64,000 nucleotides of DNA. It comes from Fomitopsis serialis. Taxonomy: Eukaryota; Basidiomycota; Agaricomycetes; Polyporales; Fomitopsidaceae. Of the stretch, positions 33,601-44,499 are shown piece by piece. The stretch covers positions 310,001 through 374,000 of the forward strand of contig NW_025954985.1 of assembly GCF_022376445.1 (NCBI RefSeq). Reading direction: 5' to 3'. The stretch's first letter is position 1, and each line of letters starts with the position of its first letter. The translations under genes were made by a program, and so were the position numbers. The notes below the pieces were generated by a model. That model was not told where the DNA came from, did not search any database, and saw only the letters and a program-made list of their open reading frames with translations.

Positions 33601-36277
33601 TTCGAGCGCATCGGCTGCAGCTTCTAGGTTCTCCAAGGTGAGAACACTGAGATCGACTTCATGTGATGTCTCACGAGCCATTCCGAGGACTGCATCACGC
33701 CGACTGTCATAACGTGGTCGCTCTTCGAGGGCAAGCTCGTCGACCATTATCTGGAACCCACGTCGCCGTTGACGAGACCCATTGGAACTGCTTTCCCACA
33801 AGACACCTGCACTGTCGAGAGCCCCGAGATTGTGCAAGAACTCGGCAAGGATGGGGAAGCCGAGGCATGCCTCAATGAGCAGCACTAGTGAGTGTGCACG
33901 TGTCGTTGAGATTCCTGGGAGCTGAAGGGCATCGGCCACTGCAAACTGCAGCTTGGGTCCACCGAGAGCGCCAGTCAGACGCATGAGGTCATAGTGCTTC
34001 CGTGTGAAGCTCTTGACGTTGTACAGTCCCAGTGTCGCACGGATCATGCGGTTGCATATCTCTGAGATGCTGCGATGGTTCTTGATGGCGACACGGACAA
34101 GGCGGTCTGTGCCCTCGACGTCCCCGCTGGCAATCAGTGCCTTAAAACGTTCATAGTCGGACAAGCGGACCGTTGTTCTCTCGTACTGACGTACGAGATT
34201 CAGATTCTAACAAAGACAAGAGAGGTCAGACAACATCGAAGTGAAGCTAAGTACTATCATCAAGTCACATACCTGCAGCTTCATCTCGTTTTGTTGCTCG
34301 TTCTTCCGGTCCATTGCATCTGCCAGCTGATCGAAGTTGTAATACCGCCAGTTCAGTTTCGTCGGAATGGCCTCCTTGGCGCGCTCGCGCATATTCGCAA
34401 CAACTGAACTTTCGTTCAAGCTTGCGCACTCCGTGCATGGCTGTCCGGAAGCTTTTGGGACGCGGTGGCAAGATCGACTGCGGATGTAGACCGTTCCGTT
34501 CTGGTGGTCCCAGTATTCCAGCATGTATGGCAGGTGATTGAAGGCATGTAAGTGAAAGGGATACATCCTCTCGATAGGCGACGGCCACTGAAGACGGCTC
34601 CCAGGACAGATAGTACGTTCTCTGTACATCGCCGCAATCTCGCACTCCGAGTCATCAGGCCTGGCCTGAGCAGCATGACTCGATTCGCCGGATGTCGCAG
34701 TGGCCCTCAAGCTCGGTTGTGGTGTATGCTGAACGGATGTGGACCCGGACCCGGTAGGAACGTCTTGCTTTGTTTTGGTCGGACGTTGAAACATGTCTAA
34801 CAGACTGCGTTGAGCGTGTTGCTTCTCCTGCTTCGCGGCAGTAGCACGACACGAAGCGCTGTTCAGATGCGCGTTGTAGGCGTGAAGTGTGGTGCCATGT
34901 CCTAGATTGACCGCAGTCTTGCAGAGGGTACACCGCTTGTAGCGGGTCCACGTACTGTTCGACTTTCCAGGTACTGGATGTTCCCAGTACACACCATCAG
35001 GACCGGTTTCTTCTTCTCCTGGTAGCTGTGGTACGTCGGAAGCTGGTGTGCTCGCATTTGAACTTTCCAGGCTTGGTATTGAGTTGGGATCAGCAGGTGC
35101 CGACGACTCAGCAACCACATATCCCTTGTCCGTTTTGAACAGTGTGTCTGCATCTTCAAGCTCTCGAGGAGACAGAGAACGTGTGACCATGGGTTCGGCA
35201 ACTTCAGAAGTCTCTGGGGTAGTAAGCATACTCTCGCCATCACTGGCAGCTCCAGCAACCCGAAGCGACGCGGAACGGTCGGAGTCATTTCCGAAAGGAG
35301 AGTCTCGCCTGGTAGCGGACAAATCCGCCACGATGGTACTACCTGCTTCGAGTTCCTCCCACTCAGACCCACAAAGGACGGCTGCTGAAGTTCGGCCGCG
35401 TTGACGGTGAGTGTTCTGATGCTCGAGAATGCTATCAGCAACATTGTGAGTGAAGCACTCAGTCTCATAGGTGCGACAACATACGGCAATTGCATGAGGC
35501 TCTCAAGAGCTCTCTGCTTCGAGATAAGTAAGATCTCTTGCCCTTGTTGGTATGAAGAGTCCTGATGAACGAAGTCGTGCAGAGCTAATAGGACGAAGAC
35601 TCCGCAAGACCATCCGTCCGATTGCTGGCGCCGCATCGGCGGGGAAATGACACGAAAGCTCCAAGTGTCGTCGACTGACAGGAACGTCGCACGGTTGATG
35701 TATTGAAGTATTCTATTCACGACCGTGAACAGTAGCTGCAGGTACGGTGTCAGTCACTTTCAGTGCACAAGCGAGGCCCTACTCACTGGTTTAGCCCATG
35801 AGACTGAATCTGAGTCTGGCATACTGTCGTAGATGACAGCAGACTGTTGACCGAAGTCTACAGAACCGAGCACCCAGTGTGAGGGCACTCCACTGCACAT
35901 TGGGACAGCCCATCGCCCTCTTGCACGTATGGTTTCCTTGCCGCCCTGTATGCCTTTCAATTATTGATGTTTGTGTGATGACACTGAAAACGTACTGCAG
36001 CTTGCATATGGCCCTCGAACGTACCCGCCGAAGGTCCTTCGCGCTGCGTTCCGCCGACGATTGCAGGTATCCATGAAGAGAATACACAGAAGTCGGGGTT
36101 TTCAGAGGTTGTATAGTCCTGCAGGAAGGCGCCGTATACATTGATCGTCGTTCCCGGGACTTTCTGCTGCGTGGTTGGTAATAGAGGCCTGAGGTCTTGC
36201 GAGGTAAATTGAATAGCTCGAATGACACGGATATGTGAGTCCAATGAGGCGGTCTCGAGTGAATCCAAGTTCGCCAT
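30630..36277 (-). CDS. Ulp1 protease-zinc finger-transposase polyprotein
   Basis: Six exons (36277-35996, 35945-35787, 35735-34273, 34206-33195, 33127-31224, 31157-30630) join in phase into about 1,782 residues, given one lost base near 35470. Residues 1-260 form a Ulp1/C48 cysteine protease: early helix region with VYGAFLQDY, catalytic His in PSHWVLGSVDF (117), Asp in VIYDSMPD (134), Gln in MRRQQSD, and Cys in GWSCGVFVL (191). A BED-like finger follows (CTLC at 416-419, His 427/432/437). The core holds RGAAGVLVADYHVTP, then DGTDRLEGNFGTYRDM near 1134-1149, and HPSWNRGHRRLRL. The DRLE..F...R motif recalls the last catalytic Glu of P-element/KDZ-type transposases; the earlier catalytic acids are not assigned. 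A C2H2-like CFCCDAEVSLKKMRDH unit, the cluster KSPCGFCGRTGTC, a KETAG repeat and a basic tail end the protein. An alternative start is 36346. Confidence 0.88.
30715..30765. repeat. 15 bp coding minisatellite in transposase tail
   Basis: About three copies of a 15 bp unit (CCGTCTCCTTCCC-like on the plus strand) encode the repeated KETAG peptide in the lysine-rich tail of the transposon protein. Confidence 0.7.
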
Positions 36278-36308
36278 AGTAGTAGCTCGACAGTTGATGC
36301 AGAGTACA

Positions 36309-36344
36309 GAGACGTCGTGGCCCGCACCGTGGCCACGACGTCTC
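36309..36344. promoter_or_regulatory. 14 bp-arm perfect palindrome at 5' end of transposon gene
   Basis: GAGACGTCGTGGCC and its exact reverse complement GGCCACGACGTCTC flank an 8 bp loop (CGCACCGT). The palindrome sits 32 bp upstream of the Met at 36277, inside the transposon. It could be a stem-loop in the leader or a dimeric protein-binding site with an ACGTC half-site. The role is inferred from position only. If translation starts at 36346, the palindrome lies in the coding sequence. Confidence 0.55.
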
Positions 36345-36752
36345 AACGCCGTGCTGCGGTTTGTGGCTCACTACCTATTGTAGACTAGTGCTGTGGGGCC
36401 GGTGTGGCTTGGTTTCAGCCATAGTAGGCGCGGTCGCACTGTGGCCAGCCTCACTCTGAACGGTCGGATGCAATTGAATGCGGTCGAGTTTAGCGAGTGA
36501 AATATATTCATTGAGTCGCGAGACGTGTGCGTACCCGCACTCTATGGATAGGAGCAACGTAGCGGGCTCGAACACGGACTCGATTGCCGCTAGCGGTGTA
36601 GTGCGATGCGATCTGAACCCTCGGCAGACCTCGGTCCGACTCGGCACCTGACCTCACCTGCCTCATAGGGGAGGGTTGCCGCTTTTTTCACCGCTTTTGT
36701 AGGAAATTTCGATACCGCCCCTCCGGGGACCGACCACCCACCCTCCCCCCTA

Positions 36753-36791
36753 GGCATTGTGTACCCGATCTGCCGATCTGCCGCCCCTTGC
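36753..36791. repeat. Right terminal inverted repeat, bipartite
   Basis: The reverse complement of this segment reads GCAAGGGGCGGCAG, 13 bases, GTACACAATGCC. The outer 14 and inner 12 bases are identical to the left terminus; the 13-base spacer is not conserved. Confidence 0.9.
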
Positions 36792-36797
36792 GCGAAA
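36792..36797. repeat. Target-site duplication GCGAAA, right copy
   Basis: GCGAAA immediately follows the right terminal repeat and equals the bases before the left one. Confidence 0.8.
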
Positions 36798-37579
36798 GTG
36801 CACTTTTCATTAAGTGCCACTCTGTCCGGCCTTTAATCCACGTGTGGTTCGGAGGATGCCAGGAGGATGCACGGGCCTCCTCATGCTGACGGTAACCCGT
36901 CTAGCGTAGCCGCCAACTGACAGTCGAACGCCTTGCAGCAGGGACAATAGATGGTTGCCGTAACAGGTATAGCGTAGCATGTCAGCATCCGGCGTTTTCC
37001 TCTGTCCGTATGCAACCCCCTTGGAAGATCCCCGTCATGTACTTCGCGAAGTGGTAAACACACACTGTTCTTCAATCAAGCTTAGCCTTCACCGTATGTC
37101 GCCTCCAGCCTGAGGCTTCGTATCGGGTAAGTGCGCACTGTGAATGTTGCTCCGACGGGCGGCCGCCACGGATTCCTGTCAACAGGCCGAACAGCGAGGA
37201 TCGGAAGACAGAGCTGTCATAGAGCGTGCGATACCATTACATACGGACGAGCAAGTTTTTTGCAACACATGTGAACGGCCACAAGGGGAATATCTGCGCA
37301 CATGTCAGAGCCCACGCAACACGCGTCACAATAGATATGTCTTCATTCCGCGCGACCGGATGAAGTCAGGATTTGAGCGCGTGTTCTTCTCCCACTGCTC
37401 CATACGGATAAAATGCCGGTTATACATTCGCTCATGTGCCACGGGATAGCGCGCGGCCTGTATGTCGGCGGTTGTCACAACACTGCTTAGTGCGCGGACG
37501 TCCTACCTGACCGAGACGAATCTCTGCGGCCTTCGCGGTCTCCTCCAGACGGACCACGGAGCGATGGGTACGAAGTCAG
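36798..37579. other. Intergenic, right flank of transposon
   Basis: No gene recognised; frames are below 105 codons and without motifs. Confidence 0.45.
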
Positions 37580-38560
37580 GATGCGCACGCTAAGATCCAC
37601 GCTAGTGCGATTTGATCGCTGGTTGCTCCGCACTTCGCCGCGACGGCGCCACACACGGCGACCAACTCGAAGTTCTTGCTGGAGTTCCGGTCTGAGAAAC
37701 CGAGGCATAACTTGCTGGAGCATCGGGTCGAAGTCGGCCCTTGAATGTTGAACGATGAGTCTATCCGCAGGTGAGGATGCGTTATTATATAGCGACTTTT
37801 TGAGCTCACCTGCCGGTGATCATCCCTGATCAAAAGATATCGCTGTCAGTAGGTGTCCCAGGCTTTCTGGGCAGCATTGATTCACCCAGGCCAAGAGGTG
37901 AATAGGCGCCCATCCTACGCCCGAGTTCGCGAGCAGCGTCAACGGACCTAGACTGCACGGTCTCCGAAAGGGCTGAACCCCGAACGGATTGTACCGTTCT
38001 CTCGCATGAACGCAACGTCGCCAACCCACTGGACTGGTCGAGAATCATCGGGAAAAAACGTCGTGAGAAAACAAGTGATGCATGTAGCTTCGTTATGGGT
38101 GTCTGGGTCGACGCGGTGCCGGTAGTACAGGTCGATCCAGCCCGTCTGCGAGGAGAACCTTCAACAAGAGACCTCCTGCCAGTGAAGCGGCCTCTGGCTG
38201 TGGACCTGGACCCGCTCAGACTAAGCGCGTCGCGGTTGCGAGGAACGCCTTTGAGCGCCTCCCGATCGCCGCGAACCACTCACCAAGCGTTGATTCACCT
38301 GCAGAAGCACATGAAGCGCCGCAGCCAAGTGCCGTAAGTCTACAGTCTCTTGGGAGGTGCGCGGTGATCGCGGTACGTGTTGCTCCCAAATATGGGCCAC
38401 GGCATCCCAGTCCGTAGCGCCGCGGTCCGTCGCGCAGGTCAGCAGTTCGAAGGCTTGCGCTGCCAGCCCTGTCGGTGCTCTTGCCGTAGAACGCGGCTAC
38501 ACCTGTGAACAAGCGTCGGTTGGTACGGCTAACCAGAACGTGGAGTGGAACTTACCCATA
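37580..38560 (-). pseudogene. Decayed aldo/keto reductase
   Basis: Scattered fragments in different minus-strand frames match the AKR family in the right order. They are GVAAFYGKSTDR, then FELLTCATDRGATDWD, GESTLGEWFAAIGRRSKAFL, WIDLYYRHRVDPDT, SPFGDRAV, AARELGRRMGAYSPLG and SDQIALAWILA followed by DFVPIAP. Between VDPDT and SPFG much of the barrel is missing. The region that should read D-T-A-D-x-Y-G, with the catalytic Tyr, reads WDAVAHIWEQHG, so the Tyr is replaced by Trp. Several frame changes are present, and unlike in other genes here they cannot all be mended by single bases. I call it a pseudogene; a diverged short AKR is the alternative. Limits are approximate. Confidence 0.65.
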
Positions 38561-38903
38561 GCGTCAAACCTGATCGTGCGCTGACCTCGGGTCCGTTAAC
38601 GCCGAGGCGTCGTGTTGGCTACGTCGATGGAGGTCGGTCGGTAGTTTGTAAGTTGGCGTGGCCTCGGGTGGCGTTCGCTGACTGATGCTTGCAGGTAGAG
38701 GAGACGTTTTCCTCGTAAGGTCGAGTGTGAGTGGCATAGAATTTGTGTAGGCAATTGGGTATACTGGCTGCACTCATCAATTAGTAAACAGAGACGTATT
38801 CCGTGCACTCTGTCTGTCTTGGACAGCACAATACAACATACCCACGATACGATGATAGCGCAGATATCAGCCCCCGCAAAATTGAGCCAATTCGTCCTAA
38901 TCT

Positions 38904-38941
38904 GTCCAACTCGCCATAAACTGTGTCCAACTCGCCATAAA
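38904..38941. repeat. Two-copy direct repeat, period 21 bp
   Basis: GTCCAACTCGCCATAAA occurs at 38904-38920 and again at 38925-38941, separated by a short CTGT-type spacer. It is non-coding. Confidence 0.8.
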
Positions 38942-38996
38942 TTGTGACCCAATGCATACACTTCGGTAATAGGATCTGACCTTTCCTTGTCAGGCT

Positions 38997-39016
38997 GAGT
39001 CAGTCTCGACTGACTC
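38997..39016. promoter_or_regulatory. Palindrome with AP-1-like and nearby CRE-like sites
   Basis: GAGTCAGT and ACTGACTC form an inverted pair around CTCG. The left arm completes TGAGTCA (AP-1/Gcn4 type), and 8 bp past the right arm lies TGACGTC (CRE type). No gene start is adjacent, so a regulatory role is speculative. Confidence 0.3.
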
Positions 39017-39649
39017 GGCTGATGACGTCTGTCGACTGCAGCCGACAATCTGCTGCACGACGCGGTTGTGGTCTATTAATAGGTCCTCGATAGGGGTCAA
39101 CGGAAGGTATGCAGTGTATCAAGACGAGCACATACATACTAAATCAGGACGGACGCAGTGGATACACCGATCTGCCGAAGGGGGATTTCAAACACGGTTA
39201 ATCTCGACTAAGCTTGCTCCATCGTCTTGCCTCGTCACATCCGCATTGCATATGCGCAAACCATTGAGCCACAATAGCTAGTGTTAAGCATAGAAAATCA
39301 TTTGGTATTTGACGAGTCCAACATTTGCAGGTTGATGACGCCGCTTCGCGAGGGGCCCGGCGTACGACCCGGTGGTCCGTTTGAGAACAACCTCGGATGT
39401 CGCCAACATTCATACAACACGTTCTTGTTGGCAAGACGCACTAGCAGTTCTTATCTGTGGCGTAGTCTGGATGATGTTCCGTGGTATGATACATAGGCTA
39501 CAGCAATGTTCAAGATAATAGTACATGATGATGAGAGCACTCAGCGGCCGTTTGATTCTGTCCAGCTCTGTCACTTCGTCCTTCCTTCCCGATAGATGAG
39601 TATGCAGATGATGGTTCGAAAAATGCGGGGTAGATGTGACGCCGATGGC

Positions 39650-41490
39650 CTATGCCGAACGGCGCTTGAACTCGTCGTTGAACTCGCGTCCGATGAGCAT
39701 CCTTCTGATCTCCTGCGTGCCCGCTCCTACAGTGTACAGACGGGCATCCAGGAGGAAACGCCCGGTAGGGTACTCTTCAATGGCGGGTTAACAAACGGAC
39801 GGTGGCCGTGAGGAGACGGCGGGCACGTACCGTTGATGTAGCCGTTACCCCCAAGCATCTGCATCGCCTCCATGGTCACCTCGACCGCACGGTCCGAGGA
39901 GTACAGGATAGCTCCAGCACAGTCCTGTTGGATGCCGAGACGTGAGTGGTGGCTTCGTCAATGTGGAACGGAGAAAATGCCCACCCGTCTGCTGACCTTC
40001 CCTTGGTCACAGGCCTTCGCGACCGCGTAAACGTACGACCGCGAAGCGTTTAACTTCGTATACATGTCCGCTATCTTACCTGCGAGCGACACGCCAGCGC
40101 GCAGACGTAAGACACCACGACGCGCACGGAGAGGGTGCACACAAAGGACTGACCCTGCATCAGCTGGAACGTTCCGACGGGTTGCCCGAACTGTTTGCGG
40201 TCATGCACGTATTCGACGGCATAGTCAAATGCGGCCTGCATCAGCCTACCGAGCGCCCGGGTGATTAGCCGAGAAGATCTGAAGTTCGATTTTATTGACG
40301 CACCCCAGAGGCCCGCCACATAGGACGAGGCGCTCAAGATCGAGTCCGGACATGAGCACCTCAACGCCTCTGTTCAAGGACCCCAAAACATTTTCTATTA
40401 CAGGTATCCAAGCCGTCAGATGACGCTTGGGAGGCAAGGATCATTTCACGGACCGTCTGGAACATAGCAATCTTCGAAGACGAGCTCGCAAGTGTCACTT
40501 CCACGCATGCCTATCTTGTCCAGCTTTTGGTGTGTGGAGAATCCGGTGAACCCGCGCTCAATAATGAAGGCAGTGATGCCCCGCGAGCCCTTCTCCGGTG
40601 CTGACTTTGCGTATACGACCAGTGTCGACGCGGTCGGGCCGTTTGTAATCCTGAGCCATGCTGAGTCAGTGCTGACTCCCAAGACGCGCGCAGAAATTTG
40701 AGCCAACCAGAATTTATTGCCGTTCAGTTTCCACCCGCCTTCTACCTTGGTCCCCGTAACTGCATGCTTACCACGTCGCTGCCGCTTCCGGGCTCGCTCA
40801 TGGCGAGACTTCCGACCTTCGTCCCAGCAATGAGGTCGGGTAGGTACTTGGCCTTCTGGGCGTCTGTGCCCCATCGGTGTATCTGATACAGTGTTGAGCA
40901 TAGTGAGAATACTGCGGTGGCAATGCACACATGCATTGGCTCAAGAATAAATCCGCATACCTGGTTGACGCAAAGATTGGAGTGTGCACCATATGACAAG
41001 GCTACCGAACCGGAGGCACGAGACAGCTCTTCCATTGCCAGTGTGTGGTTAAAGTAACCAAGTGACAGGCCACCGTAATCGGGCGATACGGTGATGCCGA
41101 GAAGCCCCATGGATCCCAGCTTCTCCCATAGATCCTAAAGCGAACGACGGCGGCGTATGAATAGTTCAGTCGTGCGTGACAGTCATTGAGGCTTGGACTC
41201 ACAGCGGGGAAGGTGTTAGTCCTGTCTATTTCAGCCGCGCGGGGAGCAACCTCCCTCTGCGCAAACTGCGTGACAGCATCTCTAAACTGTACCATGTCAG
41301 TGTCCTGATACGGTCCGGCCACATGCGACATGTGCATTACCTCGGCCTGTTCCTCCGTCAGTCCTGCCACATCTGCATTGTAGAATGAAGCGCTGCGACG
41401 TTGGCTGATCGCCGCGCGAGCACGGAGGCCTTTCTGCCGGACGGCCTGTCGTGGAAGAGACGAGAGAGACGAGAGCAGCAGCCGGTTCAT
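39650..41490 (-). CDS. Isovaleryl-CoA dehydrogenase, mitochondrial
   Basis: This is an acyl-CoA dehydrogenase of the isovaleryl-CoA type, the FAD enzyme of leucine breakdown in mitochondria. It starts at 41490 with a basic, Ser/Leu-rich leader ([20 protein letters not shown]) that looks like a matrix-targeting peptide. Conserved blocks in order are [85 protein letters not shown], then [15 protein letters not shown] with the Glu that IVD uses as catalytic base. [20 protein letters not shown] and [19 protein letters not shown] close the protein, stop 39650-39652. About ten introns, one with a GTTGGC donor near 40690. One G is missing near 40750, before [14 protein letters not shown]. Length is that of the family. 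Confidence 0.92.
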
Positions 41491-42815
41491 TCTGAGGATG
41501 TGGGGACAATCAACTGTCACAGGGGTAATGCGTTTACGAGTGCGGGGTAACCACTGTCGACGCAGGCGGTTACCCATATCAGGCAACCCCGACGTTCCTG
41601 TGCGGCCGCAAAATCACGTGTTTCCATGATTCGCCGCCTGCTCCGAGTTTGCCCCGAGTCCAATAGGCGGCGCTTCTTACAACCTTCAAGTTGTACTCGT
41701 CCACCTGAAATCCACGACGACGCTTGTGAGTATAGCAGCTGCTGGATTTAGCAACGGAAAGTAGTTCAAGTATGTGTCAGCAGCCCAGCATGTCCATGTT
41801 TGCCGATCAGGACCAGGCAACGATCTTCTCCCGCGGCCCGTGTTGTCATTCGAGTCTGGTTCGCTAGAACGTCAACGTCTATCTGCACGCCCTAGCGAGT
41901 TGCATGTTTACCCATCGCTTCCATATTTATCCTCCGAGGACAGTTGGCCAAAATGAGTCGTTGAAGAGCGGTGAATATATGAATCTCGACGCTGCCACTC
42001 GCAACGCCAAGGGTCCGAGGACCACTGGACGCAAACCCATTACAAACCGCGATAAAATATTCGATCATGATCATACAGGGTAGAACAAGAGGCTCCTTGG
42101 CAATACAGAGCACTAGACGAGTCGCTTAGCACCAAATTCTGCCGCGTGAGGTTCAATTAATTCACGAGGCAGTTACCTTCCTCTCTCGACCGGCGCTCGT
42201 ACTGAGACTGTGTCTCAACTGCGGGCCGATTCGGAGAACGGACCCATCACCTACGCGACGCAGTCCCGTAAGAGTAAGATGGCGGACGCGTTTACTACGA
42301 GTGTAAGCACTTGCTCACCCACAAATGATAAGACACTGAAGTTGTGCACTGTCGGTCTCTTCAATGCCACGCTGCAAAGTTCAGATGGAGTGGGCTTCCG
42401 ACACTAATTACTTGCTAATTGCCTAGGACTCTCGCCTGCATCGCATTATGTATCTGAGCCCTACTCACGCTTCATAAGATTGAATCGGTCTGCCCTGAAG
42501 TATGTGCGCATTGGGCAAGGAACCCGCGGACCTACCTACGCGCACTCCCCACACATGTTAGACGCGTCGCACGCCGCACGGCGCGTCGGTGGCGCGGCGT
42601 AACACATCGCGGTCACGAGACATGTCGGGCGCTACGTACAGACGTCCAGTCACATTCGACCGTCAGCACCATCCCACAACACCTGCGCTCGTAGAACTGC
42701 CTTGCTGGTCGGCAGGCAATCATGGTACACTGGTACACTGTGAGTCATTGATGATATAAATACAGCCTCTGGATAGACGAAGAATGCAAATATAACCGTA
42801 CAAGAGCTACAGGAT
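41491..42815. other. Intergenic, no gene seen
   Basis: The region lies between the dehydrogenase start and the thioesterase stop. The open frames are short (under 75 codons) and motif-free. The dehydrogenase promoter should be at the left. Confidence 0.5.
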
Positions 42816-43620
42816 CTAAAGCTTGACATCGGACCTGCTTGGGGCCATCTTCACCTGACTTCCAGTTGCGACGAGACGCCGCGCTGTGGTATTCCATATC
42901 TTGTACGTACGGAGATAAGAGTCAGCAACTACTGGGAAAGGCAGCTGACTTCGCACCTCAGCGCGCACAGATACCGCACGTTTACCGGAGGACACGGTGA
43001 TGCATACAACGTTCAACTTGTCCCCTCTGTTGCCCAGATTACAGGCCTTCAAAGCGTGAAGTGAGCAGCAATAAGGACGTACAATTTCGCTCCCGCGTGA
43101 AACGTCGTGTTGAGGGATTGTGAGACGAGGTCGAAGGCACCTCCAGCGACCAGAGCTTGAACTACCAGCGTGGCCGATGTGCAGCTATATGCGGAGCGGT
43201 AAATAGACAGTCCAATTGCGGGTCCAGACGACGGGCTCACGCGTCGACGAGAAACGCTGCGCAACCTCCATGCATCATATTATGTGCATTGCACATCTCT
43301 GCCGATTAAAGAGTATGAAATGTCCACCTGTCAGCCTCACGGTCACAATCTGTGCTGTCCAGGGTTCACTCACCTTGCAATACGGTCCCCTCAAACACGA
43401 CTCGCGCATGCGTCCTCCCGTCCTCCGGCCTCTCGAATGTATTGCACACAATCATTCGCATCTGCATCATGACCGAGTCCCCGAACTGGCCGCCGCGGTT
43501 GAACGCGGCTCCTGCGCGGGCAACGATCTCCCTGTGCTCGGGGGACAGATTGCAGTTGGCGGCCTTGAGGATCTCCCTCGCGCGTGCGAGCCTTACGTTT
43601 GGAGGGCGAGGCGAAGACAT
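42816..43620 (-). CDS. Hotdog-fold thioesterase (ACOT13-like)
   Basis: This is a small 4HBT/PaaI-type acyl-CoA thioesterase. Exon 1 begins at 43620 with MSSPRPPNVRLARAREILKA and carries FNRGGQFGDSVMMQMRM. Exon 2 gives MCNAHNMMHGGCAAFLVDA, where HGG is the typical hotdog active-site motif at the start of the long helix. Later exons give FDLVSQSLNTTFHAGAKL, VVCITVSSGKRAVSVRAE and IWNTTARRLVATGSQVKMAP, ending at 42816-42818. A single missing base near 43248 breaks VDAC from SPSSGPAIGLSIYR. About 185 residues, normal for the group. The natural acyl-CoA is unknown. The dehydrogenase to its left also uses acyl-CoA, but they do not share a promoter and I infer no common pathway. Confidence 0.8.
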
Positions 43621-44499
43621 GGTCGGTGAACTGGCGACTGTTGGCTCTACACCTCAGGTGAGGTGGGGTACATGTATCGCCTGCGTGTATCGAGGGAAGC
43701 ACAGCCGATGAGGGAGAGAAGCAGGCAGCTGGCCATGATGCATTGATGCATGATTGAAGGTAAGCCTTGAGCGGCCGCAGCGGTGGCGCGTCACGATCAC
43801 GCGCGTCGCGCTAGAGGGAACATATCCGGCGGCTGTCTCCGGAGGGTAGGATGTGGAAGACAACTCATGCTGGGAACAACTGAGTACTTCTCTCCTACTA
43901 GGCAGACCCTAAGGAAGACCTCTTTGATGGAGGGGAGGGCGGTCTGCTAGGTGAGAACAGCATGCTCTTGAATTCGCGGCTCGATTGCTTAACTCCTCTG
44001 GTTCGACTTGTTGAAGTACTTATCAATTCAAGTGCTGGCTGGCATACCTTAGTCGAACCTCGTCTTGATGTCGTCTCTACAACATCTGCTGGCAGGAGCT
44101 CGTGTTGCCTCCGATGATGGACAGCAGCCAACACGTACTGGCAATCTTCCGCCGCACGTATGTGGCGGCCTGGCAGCTGGGCCACACTGACATCCAAAGC
44201 CGATCGGAGTGTTCAAACGCTTATGTTGGTGCGCACAACAGGTAAGTATGTGTCCCTTATCTCATGGGCGGTATGCGTGGGCGATGGAACTGAAGGTTAT
44301 CTGTTAAGCGCTTGACGGCCGCTGGGCTGTGCGACCAGTCAAACATGTCGAGTCAAAAACGGTGTGGTATAGGGGCCTCTGACTTTGTCCACATATCTCG
44401 GTCTCCTACAATGTTCTTTGGCATCAATTCAGTTCGCGAAAGGCAAGCTTCCGTAGTCCAACATCGTTACCCGCAACGAAGGCACCTCCGACGTATTCG
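43621..44499. other. Intergenic, no gene seen
   Basis: Between the thioesterase start and the GNAT-like frame. One 99-codon minus frame at 43898-44197 has no family motif. Confidence 0.45.

Larger units (their letters stand above)
30401..36791 (-). mobile_element. Complete 6.4 kb DNA transposon with Ulp1-transposase gene
   Basis: The element is 6,391 bp, bounded by inverted repeats and flanked by GCGAAA duplications. It holds one gene, read on the minus strand (30630-36277), that fuses a Ulp1-type protease, zinc fingers and a transposase-like core. The non-coding subterminal zones, about 230 bp left and 510 bp right, are rich in C-runs and short inverted repeats. Intact ends, matching flanks, a near-complete gene and correct splice phases argue for recent arrival. 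The TIR sequence (GCAAGGGGCGG) does not resemble CACTA, Mariner or hAT ends known to me. The closest functional analogy is the KDZ/P-element type of basidiomycete cut-and-paste elements, but I cannot assign the superfamily. Confidence 0.92.
38561..39649. other. Intergenic with short repeats, no gene
   Basis: No exon was supported. The stretch contains a two-copy 17 bp repeat (38904-38920 and 38925-38941) and a palindrome with AP-1/CRE-like sites near 39000. Confidence 0.45.

Noticed and set aside
30630..36277. Three or four separate genes in the transposon
   Set aside because: Splice phases, including a 1,463 bp exon that is exactly one base short of a multiple of three, link all parts into one continuous reading. 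Separate starts would need ATGs that are missing or poorly placed.
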